Assembly: GCA_016882585.1 (NCBI GenBank)
Contig: VGPP01000069.1
Location: 1-8,918, forward strand
Origin: Cyanobacteria bacterium M_surface_7_m2_037
Lineage (GTDB): Bacteria > Cyanobacteriota > Cyanobacteriia > PCC-6307 > Cyanobiaceae
Direction of reading: 5' to 3'
Length of the DNA: 8,918 bases
Under the pieces are notes generated by a model. The model did not search any database and had not been told where the DNA came from. It worked only from the letters and a program-made list of their open reading frames with translations. A program made the translations under genes and the position numbers. Position 1 is the stretch's first letter; each line of letters opens with the position of its first letter. Shown piece by piece: positions 1 to 7,674 of this stretch.

Positions 1-1100
1 GCCGGGTGATTGCCGTAGACCGCTACGCCGGTGCGCCGGCCATGCAGGTGGCCGATCAGGCCGAGGTGGTGGCCATGACCGACCCCGAAGCCCTCAAGGC
101 CGTGGTGCGCCGCCACCAGCCGGATGTAGTGATTCCGGAGATCGAGGCGCTGGCGGTGGATGCCCTGGCGGAGCTCGAAGCCGGCGGCATCACCGTGATT
201 CCCACCGCCCGGGCCACGGCCGTCACGATGAATCGCGACCGGATCCGTGATCTGGCCGCCAGCGAGCTGGGGCTTCGCACCGCACGCTTTGCCTACGCCG
301 AAAGCGCTGAAGAGCTGGCCGCTGCTGCCGCACCGCTGGGTTGGCCGGTGGTGGTGAAGCCGGTGATGAGTTCCTCCGGCAAAGGCCAAAGCGTGGTGGA
401 TGGCCCAGAAGGGATCACCGCGGCCTGGGAGGCAGCGATGGCCGGTGCCCGCGGCAGCGGCGCCCGCGTGATCGTGGAGGAATTCCTGCGCTTTGAGCAG
501 GAGATCACCCTGCTCACCGTGAAGCAGTGGAACGGGCCCACCCTGTTCTGCCCGCCGATCGGCCACATCCAGGAGCGCGGCGATTACCAATGCAGCTGGC
601 AACCAGCCCATCTCGACTGGGATCAGCTGGCCGCCGCCCAGACCATGGCGCGCCAGGTGACCGACAACCTGGGTGGGGCCGGCATCTTCGGGGTGGAGTT
701 TTTCGTCTGCCAGGGGGCAGACGGCCGCAGTGAAGTGGTGTTCTCTGAGCTCTCCCCCCGCCCACATGACACCGGCCTGGTCACCCTGGCGGGCCAGAAC
801 CTGAGCGAATTTGAACTGCACCTGCGGGCGGTGCTGGGGCTACCGATCCCCGAGATCCGCTCCACCGGGCCGGCCGCCAGCCGCGTGATCCTGGCGGAGC
901 AGGCCAGTGACTCCGTGCGCTTCAGCGGCCTCGAGCAGGCTCTGGCGGAGGTGGATGTACAGGTGCTGCTGTTCGGCAAGCCCGATGCCCGGCCGCACCG
1001 GCGCATGGGCGTGGCCCTGGCCAGCGGCGCCAGCCTGGAAGAAGCCCGTGAGCGCGCCGATCAGGCGGCGGCGGCCATCACCGTGTTGCCGGGCAGTTGA
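1..1100 (+). CDS. purT: Formate-dependent phosphoribosylglycinamide formyltransferase (GAR transformylase 2), 5' partial
   Basis: Cytoplasmic enzyme of de novo purine synthesis. It makes formyl-GAR from GAR, formate and ATP, bypassing folate-dependent PurN. The reading frame is open from base 3 and ends at TGA 1098-1100, giving about 365 residues. Compared with E. coli PurT from memory (392 residues), roughly 37 N-terminal residues lie upstream of the window, so the GTG at position 6 is not a real start. Counting from that codon, visible family signatures are VIAVDRYAGAPAM (residues 1-13), IPEIEA (43-48), ATAVTMNRD (70-78), the ATP-grasp loop VMSSSGKGQ (120-128), EITLLTV (166-172), FGVEFFVC (228-235) and ELSPRPHDTGLVTL (248-261). 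E231 and E248 match the expected Mg-ATP glutamates. LFGKP and the GVALA segment close the C-terminal domain. Identification is very secure. The gene precedes the LCP gene by 77 bp on the same strand. Confidence 0.97.
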   Translation, partial: RVIAVDRYAGAPAMQVADQAEVVAMTDPEALKAVVRRHQPDVVIPEIEALAVDALAELEAGGITVIPTARATAVTMNRDRIRDLAASELGLRTARFAYAESAEELAAAAAPLGWPVVVKPVMSSSGKGQSVVDGPEGITAAWEAAMAGARGSGARVIVEEFLRFEQEITLLTVKQWNGPTLFCPPIGHIQERGDYQCSWQPAHLDWDQLAAAQTMARQVTDNLGGAGIFGVEFFVCQGADGRSEVVFSELSPRPHDTGLVTLAGQNLSEFELHLRAVLGLPIPEIRSTGPAASRVILAEQASDSVRFSGLEQALAEVDVQVLLFGKPDARPHRRMGVALASGASLEEARERADQAAAAITVLPGS

Positions 1101-1105
1101 TCCAG

Positions 1106-1122
1106 CTGGGCGAGAGGCCCAG
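1106..1122 (+). terminator. Short hairpin just after purT
   Basis: Perfect 6-bp inverted repeat CTGGGC / GCCCAG (1106-1111 and 1117-1122) with a 5-base loop, 5 bases after the purT stop codon. It lacks a following T-run, so it may be only a weak or Rho-independent-like pause site, or simply a spacer hairpin between two co-transcribed genes. Nothing else recognisable lies in 1101-1177. Confidence 0.25.
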
Positions 1123-1177
1123 ATGCCCCTGGCCACAAGGGAAGACGCGCGATACGGTGCGCCCACGCACACCGTCC

Positions 1178-2206
1178 ATGTCGCAGGCACAGCCCAATCC
1201 CGCGCCGCGCCGCCGCCCATCCCGCGGCCGCCTGAAGCCTGTCGAGAAGCAGGAGCGGCCGGGCCGTCGTGGCGGCGCGACGGCCCGCCAGGCCACGGTG
1301 ACCCCGATCGAACCGCGGCGCCGCATCAAAACGGCCAAGGGAGGCCTGCCGCGCCTGCCTCTCTTCCTGGCCGGCATCGGCCTGGGCTATGGCCTCAACG
1401 GCCCGCTCCCCCACCTCGCCACCGGCCTGCTGGCCGGACTGCACCACCCCAGCAACATGCTCGGCTCCCTGGTGGCGCCGGCGGGTATGGGCGATCGGCG
1501 CATCGTGGTGATGGGCACCGACCACGTGAGCACCAACACCGATGTGATGTTCACCGTGCAGCTGCGCGATGGCCGCACCGAGCTCACCCAGGTGCCGCGC
1601 GACACCTTCATCGAATCGGAGCGCTACGGCGTGATGAAGGCCAACGCCCTCTACAGCAGCGGCGGGCCGGAGATGGTGAAACAGGAGCTGAGCAAACTGC
1701 TCTCCGCCAAGGTGGATCGCTACCTGGTGCTCAACCTCAACGCCGTGCAACGCCTGGCGGATGCCCTCGGTGGCGTGGAGGTGGATGTGCCGAAGCGCAT
1801 GTATTACGTGGACAACAGCCAGGGGCTGTACATCGATCTCTATCCCGGCCGGCAGCTGCTCAAAGGCGAAGCCCTGGAGGGCTTCCTGCGCTTCCGCCAC
1901 GATGAACTCGGCGACATCGGCCGCATGGAGCGCCAGAAGCTGGTGCTCAAGGAGGTGTTCAAGAAGCTGGCCAATCCCGCCATGGCCACCCGCCTGCCGG
2001 AGCTGATGACCATCGCCGGCAAAGACGTGCTCACCGACCTCTCCCCGGTTGACATGGGCGCCCTGGTGAGCGCGATGGCCACCACCAAGCTCAGCTCCAG
2101 CCGCTTGGAGGGCACCCCCTACTGGCATGAAGACATCAGCTACTGGCTGCCGGATGCCAACCCCCACCGCGACCTCTACCGCAGCCAGGAGCAGCCGCCC
2201 CTCTGA
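1178..2206 (+). CDS. LCP (LytR-CpsA-Psr) family envelope protein
   Basis: Predicted membrane-anchored LCP-domain protein of 342 residues. LCP enzymes move glycans from lipid carriers to the cell wall; in cyanobacteria the acceptor and glycan are not settled, so the exact substrate here is unknown. The first 50 residues are very basic and Pro/Ala-rich (cytoplasmic). A weak hydrophobic segment follows at about 58-90 (single signal anchor), then the extracytoplasmic LCP domain at about 107-305. LCP hallmarks are TDVMFTVQLRDG (121-132), QVPRDTFIE (138-146), ALGGVEVDVP (196-205), LKGEALEGFLRFRHDE (228-243) and DIGRMERQ (246-253). D122, R141, R238, R240 and R249 sit where LCP proteins carry catalytic or pyrophosphate-binding residues; the Arg usual just before the first Asp appears to be N120. 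I chose ATG 1178; in-frame GTG 1157 and TTG 1097 upstream are possible but no Shine-Dalgarno supports any of them. Confidence 0.88.
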   Translation: MSQAQPNPAPRRRPSRGRLKPVEKQERPGRRGGATARQATVTPIEPRRRIKTAKGGLPRLPLFLAGIGLGYGLNGPLPHLATGLLAGLHHPSNMLGSLVAPAGMGDRRIVVMGTDHVSTNTDVMFTVQLRDGRTELTQVPRDTFIESERYGVMKANALYSSGGPEMVKQELSKLLSAKVDRYLVLNLNAVQRLADALGGVEVDVPKRMYYVDNSQGLYIDLYPGRQLLKGEALEGFLRFRHDELGDIGRMERQKLVLKEVFKKLANPAMATRLPELMTIAGKDVLTDLSPVDMGALVSAMATTKLSSSRLEGTPYWHEDISYWLPDANPHRDLYRSQEQPPL

Positions 2207-2216
2207 GGCCCGGGCC
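2207..2216. other. 10-bp palindrome in a convergent 15-bp gap
   Basis: GGCCCGGGCC lies directly after the LCP stop codon. The whole spacer to the opposing sucrose-phosphate synthase stop codon is 15 bp. It is too short and loop-less to be a standard bidirectional terminator, so the two transcripts probably overlap at their 3' ends unless termination happens inside coding sequence. Confidence 0.4.
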
Positions 2217-2221
2217 GCACA

Positions 2222-4342
2222 TCAGCGCCGCAGGAAGCGGTAGTGATCCAGGCCCTCCAGCACGCCCCACGCCTGACGGCGTGAGGCGAAAAACACCTTG
2301 GAGCGGCGACGCAGATCATCGAGGGAACGGTCGTGATCGCCCACCACCACGCCCAGGGCGCGGCCATTGAGCAGATCCCCATCGCCCTGCTGCGACGCCA
2401 CCACCAACACCTGCTCCAGCGGCAGGCCCCACCGCAGGCTGAGATGGCGAATCGCCTCGGCCTTCGAAGCCCGCAGCGGCAACACATCCAGGAACCAGTG
2501 GTGGAACAGATGGGCGCGGGCCTCAAGCCGTTGTTGGCGCAGGCGCTGGCGCACCATCTCGAGCACGCCACCCGTTGGCGATTGGAGCGTGTAGCTCAGC
2601 TTGAACGGGCCCTGCTGCGCTGGCGGTTGCAGCACCAGGCGTGGGGCCAGATCCGCCAGCGCCTGCTCCACGGCCTCGCGGTGCCAGCCCTGGGCGATGT
2701 GATCACGCCAGGCCAGATCCGGCACACCCTCTGGGCCGTACAGGATCTCGGCACCGGCCTCCAGGATCCACACCTGCGGCGGGGGCAGATGCAATTCCTG
2801 GTAGCGGAGGCGGGCTGAAGCAAAGCTGCGGCCGCTGAGCATGCCGATGCCGCAGCTGGCATCCGCCGCCAAACGGCGCCGCAACTCCTGCAGCCCCGCC
2901 GGATCCGGGGCATCCAGGCAAACATCCAGATCCAGCAGCAACAGCCGCTGCACCGGCGCCGCTGCCGCCGCGGGCAGCACCGGCTGCGGGCGCTGGTCCA
3001 TCAGCTCCTGGCAGCGGCGCTGGGCCTGGCCGAGATAGGCGCACACATGGGCATCCCAGCTGAAGTTGCGGCTCACGGCTTCAATGCCGTTGTCGCGCCA
3101 GCGGCGCCAGCGAGCTGGATCAGCAGCAGCGGTTTCCAGCGCCTGCTGCAGATCATCGAGGTCGGTCACATCCACCAACTGGCCGTTGGCGCAGCGCTGC
3201 AGGATGTCGCACGGACCGCCGTCATCGGTGGCCACCAGCGGGAGCCCGCAGGCGGCGGCCTCCAGCAGGGTGAGGCCAAAGGGTTCGGTGAGCGCCGGGT
3301 TCACAAACACGCCGCCGCGGCGAGAAGCCCAGCGATAGATCGCGGGAATGTCGTCGCCGCGGTGCTGCTTCGGGTAGGCCACCCGCCCGTAGAGATCAAA
3401 GCGATCCACCAGCTCGAAGATCTGCTGGAACTGATCGCGCTGCTGTTTCTCCATGGAGCGGGGATCCTCGCGGCAGCCCAGCACCAGCACGAGGTTGTGG
3501 CGCTCCTGCAGCAGCGCCGAACGGCCAAACGCCTCCACCAGGGCCGGCACGTTCTTGCTGCGCACGGCGCGGCAGATGCACAGCAGCGGCGGCTTGGCCG
3601 GATCGCGCAGGAAGGGCCGCATCAACTCCGCCACCGCCTGCTCCTCCCCGGGCAGCGGCTGGGGGTGAAAGCGGCGGGCATCCACACCGGGGGGCACCAC
3701 CGTCGCGCGGCTGGCGATGAAGCGGTCGTAGCGGCTGTATTGCTGCTCCGCCTCCTGCTGGGTGCTCGTGATCACGAGGGCGGCCTGCGCCAGGGTGCGC
3801 TCCTCGGCATCAATACGGCGGCCGATGGCATAGGTGTGCTCGATCTGGTCGTGGGCCATCCCACCGGCCAACAGGCGCCGCTGCTTTTCGCGCCCCAGGG
3901 AATGCCCCGTGAACACCAGGGGAATCCCCAACCGCTGCGACACCAGCGCTCCCACATAACCGGCATCGGCGTAGTGGGCATGAATCCAATCGGGCCTTCG
4001 CTCCTGGGCGGCGATATGGGCCACCACCCCATCGGCCAGCTCATCGAGGTGGGGCCAGAGCAGCTCCTTGCGCAGATAGCGGCGCGGTCCGCAGGGCAGG
4101 CGCACGATGGAGGCTCCGCCGCCCAGATCTTCCCGTGGCTCGGCGTAATCGGGAGACACGCGCTTGTCGTGAATCAGCCGGGTGATCACCTCCACCCGAT
4201 CCACCTCCGGGCGCGCCGCCAGGGCCCGCATCAGCTCCAGCACGTAGGTGGTCTGCCCGCCGGTATCCGCATCGTGCCCCAATTCGAGGTCATGACCTCG
4301 AAACAGCCCATGCACATGCAGATGAAGCAGATAAAAACCCAC
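2222..4342 (-). CDS. sps: Sucrose-phosphate synthase with C-terminal sucrose-phosphatase-like (HAD) domain
   Basis: Cytosolic GT4-family enzyme making sucrose-6-phosphate from NDP-glucose and fructose-6-phosphate, for compatible-solute supply. The 706-residue length fits the two-domain cyanobacterial form. The glycosyltransferase spans about 1-445: DADTGGQTTYVLEL (24-37), DWIHAHYADAGYVG (118-131), FTGHSLGREK (144-153), PPGVD (217-221), RAVRSKN (258-264) and the EX7E pair E353/E361. An Ala/Pro linker (455-464) leads to the phosphatase-like domain (467-706): DLDVCLD (471-477, both DxD aspartates kept), LSGRS (502-506), K581 and the VVASQQGDGDLL region (647-658). The usual GDSGND is altered there, so phosphatase activity is doubtful. 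The C-terminal FFASRRQAWGVLEGLDHY (684-701) is typical. The start is GTG 4342: an in-frame TAA lies 18 bases upstream and GGGAG sits about 7 bases before it. The AT-rich spacer upstream could carry its own promoter. Confidence 0.93.
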   Translation of the reverse strand: MGFYLLHLHVHGLFRGHDLELGHDADTGGQTTYVLELMRALAARPEVDRVEVITRLIHDKRVSPDYAEPREDLGGGASIVRLPCGPRRYLRKELLWPHLDELADGVVAHIAAQERRPDWIHAHYADAGYVGALVSQRLGIPLVFTGHSLGREKQRRLLAGGMAHDQIEHTYAIGRRIDAEERTLAQAALVITSTQQEAEQQYSRYDRFIASRATVVPPGVDARRFHPQPLPGEEQAVAELMRPFLRDPAKPPLLCICRAVRSKNVPALVEAFGRSALLQERHNLVLVLGCREDPRSMEKQQRDQFQQIFELVDRFDLYGRVAYPKQHRGDDIPAIYRWASRRGGVFVNPALTEPFGLTLLEAAACGLPLVATDDGGPCDILQRCANGQLVDVTDLDDLQQALETAAADPARWRRWRDNGIEAVSRNFSWDAHVCAYLGQAQRRCQELMDQRPQPVLPAAAAAPVQRLLLLDLDVCLDAPDPAGLQELRRRLAADASCGIGMLSGRSFASARLRYQELHLPPPQVWILEAGAEILYGPEGVPDLAWRDHIAQGWHREAVEQALADLAPRLVLQPPAQQGPFKLSYTLQSPTGGVLEMVRQRLRQQRLEARAHLFHHWFLDVLPLRASKAEAIRHLSLRWGLPLEQVLVVASQQGDGDLLNGRALGVVVGDHDRSLDDLRRRSKVFFASRRQAWGVLEGLDHYRFLRR

Positions 4343-4457
4343 CCTGATCTCCCGCGCTTAACTCAGCTTTAGCCGAAACTTCAAGGGCAGGCCGACCAAC
4401 ATTCAGGAAAAATCCCGAAATGATGCACAAATGCTGACGTAAATATCCTAAAGAAAA
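4343..4457 (-). promoter_or_regulatory. AT-rich uvrB-sps spacer, probable sps leader/promoter region
   Basis: This 115-bp spacer is about 45% G+C by direct count, and its uvrB-proximal half (4401-4457) is 19 G/C of 57, about 33%, against a strongly GC-rich surrounding. Such a local drop is typical of promoter DNA. I could not pick a convincing -35/-10 pair. Reading on the minus strand, the sps ribosome-binding site GGGAG lies just before the GTG start. Confidence 0.4.
4402..4419 (-). terminator. Weak hairpin downstream of uvrB
   Basis: On the minus strand TTCGGGA and TCCTGAA form a 7-bp stem with one G:U pair around a TTTT loop, about 40 bases after the uvrB stop. No U-run follows, so it is a poor intrinsic terminator and may instead be a structured element in the sps leader. 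Confidence 0.25.
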
Positions 4458-6467
<2,010 letters not shown>

Positions 6468-6537
6468 CCGGCCATTCTCGGGCAGTTAGCCCAGGGGCGT
6501 GGTGCTCATCAGCAACGAAGCGCGGGTTGCCGGCACC

Positions 6538-6798
6538 TCAAGCCCAAGCATCCCAAGGATCACCCAGGCTGGTGAGCGCCCAGGGCAAGGCCAGCAGGGC
6601 CTTGAGCGGCAACACCAGCAGCGTGCCCAGCAGACCAATCGCCACGGCGGAGACCAACGCCGTGAGGAAACCATCCACCTCAACACCCAGCGGCAGCGCC
6701 GCCACGATCAGCAGCACCACGGCCCGCACGGGCCACTGCAGCAACCAGAGCAAGGAAAAACCCACAACCACGGGCGGCGCTGACCGCAACGTAGTCAT
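6538..6798 (-). CDS. Small integral membrane protein, YvlD/phage-holin-IV-like, probably C-terminally truncated
   Basis: Predicted 86-residue membrane protein. Residues 10-40 and 44-72 are strongly hydrophobic, joined by LPLGVEVDGFLTAL (35-48). LPWALTSLG (71-79) resembles the region that, in the four-helix YvlD/PF04020-type family as I recall it, leads into helices 3 and 4. Here the frame instead ends seven residues later (DPWDAWA). The last eight codons have only two G/C third positions, both in Trp codons, while the preceding ones are almost all G/C. Another minus-strand frame, ending at TAA 6486-6488, keeps 20 G/C third positions in 25 codons over the following stretch (VILGMLGLEVPATR and onward). 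This suggests an internal deletion or frameshift in an originally longer gene. Start ATG 6798 has no visible Shine-Dalgarno; GTG codons at residues 10 and 12 are alternatives. The family call is from pattern memory; function is unknown. Confidence 0.55.
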   Translation of the reverse strand: MTTLRSAPPVVVGFSLLWLLQWPVRAVVLLIVAALPLGVEVDGFLTALVSAVAIGLLGTLLVLPLKALLALPWALTSLGDPWDAWA

Positions 6799-6809
6799 GG
6801 GTTTTAAAG

Positions 6810-6830
6810 CTGACCGCCGCAGCGGTTCAG
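6810..6830 (-). terminator. Likely intrinsic terminator after ycf23
   Basis: On the minus strand CTGAACCGC and GCGGTCAG pair (8 bp with one bulged A) around a 4-base TGCG loop, followed by CTTTAAAA. The GC-rich stem and short T-run, about 50 bases after the ycf23 stop and 11 bases before the small membrane ORF, fit a terminator. The T-run is short, so efficiency is uncertain. Confidence 0.5.
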
Positions 6831-6838
6831 GTTGGATT

Positions 6839-6880
6839 CAGAGCCTGAAGAGCGGCTCTGGGCTCAAAGAGTGGCCGCTC
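6839..6880 (-). terminator. Two overlapping, mutually exclusive hairpins at the ycf23 3' end
   Basis: Two perfect 7-bp inverted repeats share bases. CAGAGCC/GGCTCTG occupies 6839-6845 and 6854-6860. GAGCGGC/GCCGCTC occupies 6850-6856 and 6874-6880, and its last arm overlaps the ycf23 stop codon. Only one can form at a time. There is no T-run, so a 3'-end-protecting or pausing role is as plausible as termination. Confidence 0.35.
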
Positions 6881-7634
6881 AAACGATGGCGTTCACGGCG
6901 CTGCCGAGGGCCTCGCGCAGACCGCGCACCACAGCCACCATCGCCAGCTGATCGTTCAGCTTGTTCACAGCTGAACCCACACCCACACCGGCAGCACCAG
7001 CGGCGATCGCCATCGGCACGGTGACCGACGACAGACCGGAGGCGCAGAGCACCGGCACGCTCACAGCACGGCTGATGCTGTGGGCAGCGGCCAGGGTGGG
7101 AGCGGCTTTCTCGATCAGGCCGAGGCTGCCGGCGCTGAAGGGCTTGGCGCTGGTGCCGCCTTCGGTCTGGATGATGTCGGCACCGGCGGCCACCAGATCC
7201 ACTGCCAGCTGCTCCTGCTGATCCAGGGGAAGCACGTGGGGCACGGTGACGCTCAGCACCACCTCAGGCAGGAGCTCACGGGTGCGGCGGGTGATCGCCA
7301 GCACTTCCTCGGCATCAAAGATGCGGCCCAGGGGATAGAAGGCGTCGTAATTGCCGATCTCCACCATCGCGGCACCGGCAGCCACGGCAGCGGGGAACAG
7401 CTCAGGATCCACAGCGCTCACGCAGATCGGCAGGCCGCTCACCTCAGCAGCCAGCTGCACCAGAGCCGGATCGCAGGCCACATCGATCAGATCGGCGCCG
7501 CCCATGCCGGCCGCGCGGCTGATGCGCTCCACACTGGCGGCATCGAAGTTGGTGAGACCGGCGATCACCTTGAGGGCGCGGCGCTCCTCCAGAGCCAAAC
7601 GAAGCGAAGCGGGCAGCTGGGCGAGACGCGACAT
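6879..7634 (-). CDS. ycf23: DUF561 / Ycf23 family TIM-barrel protein
   Basis: Conserved protein of cyanobacteria and some plastids (DUF561, plastid name Ycf23) with a predicted (beta/alpha)8 barrel related to phosphate-binding barrel enzymes. Its reaction is not known to me. The 251 residues include ALKVIAGLTNFD (20-31), GGADLIDVACDP (45-56), PICVSAVDPELF (69-80), AAMVEIGNYDAFYPLGR (88-104), VLSVTVPHVLP (126-136), GADIIQTEGG (151-160), VPVLCASGLSSVTVPMA (193-209) and GAAGVGVGSAVNKL (213-226). The last two are typical of C-terminal barrel strands with a phosphate-binding glycine loop. The open frame continues to 7736, but the extra 34 residues (MGRCSSQRCRRRWW...) are Cys/Arg-rich, unlike the family, and overlap tilS on the other strand. 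ATG 7634 gives the family-like N-terminus MSRLAQLPASLRLALEERRALK. No Shine-Dalgarno is evident. It is divergent from tilS. Confidence 0.93.
   Translation of the reverse strand: MSRLAQLPASLRLALEERRALKVIAGLTNFDAASVERISRAAGMGGADLIDVACDPALVQLAAEVSGLPICVSAVDPELFPAAVAAGAAMVEIGNYDAFYPLGRIFDAEEVLAITRRTRELLPEVVLSVTVPHVLPLDQQEQLAVDLVAAGADIIQTEGGTSAKPFSAGSLGLIEKAAPTLAAAHSISRAVSVPVLCASGLSSVTVPMAIAAGAAGVGVGSAVNKLNDQLAMVAVVRGLREALGSAVNAIV
7003..7010. repeat. HIP1 octamer (GCGATCGC)
   Basis: GCGATCGC occurs within the longer palindrome GGCGATCGCC (7002-7011), inside the ycf23 coding region. HIP1 is an over-represented palindrome in many cyanobacterial genomes. I noticed one copy in this window, so it is consistent with a cyanobacterium but is not evidence of local enrichment. 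Confidence 0.6.
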
Positions 7635-7674
7635 ACCAGTGCAGACAGAGTGGAGCGATTCTCCCACGCAGCAT

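Noticed and set aside
907..1905. A 332-codon plus-strand frame overlapping the purT end and the LCP gene
   Set aside because: It overlaps two well-supported genes in another frame and has an Arg/Pro/Ala-rich, family-less translation.
1061..2167. A 368-codon open frame on the minus strand opposite the LCP gene, rich in His and Ala
   Set aside because: It is antisense to a gene with recognisable LCP motifs; composition is typical of a high-GC shadow frame.
3047..4372. A 441-codon open frame on the plus strand opposite the sucrose-phosphate synthase gene
   Set aside because: It is the antisense shadow of a high-GC gene; the His/Gln/Gly-rich translation matches no family, while the minus-strand frame carries clear GT4 and HAD motifs.
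6468..6537. A LexA/SOS box upstream of uvrB
   Set aside because: I looked for a cyanobacterial LexA-like GTAC or GAAC/GTTC dyad and saw none.
7351..7638. Extension of tilS upstream to 7351
   Set aside because: This stretch is antisense to the conserved core of ycf23, and TilS proteins begin shortly before the SGGQDS loop.
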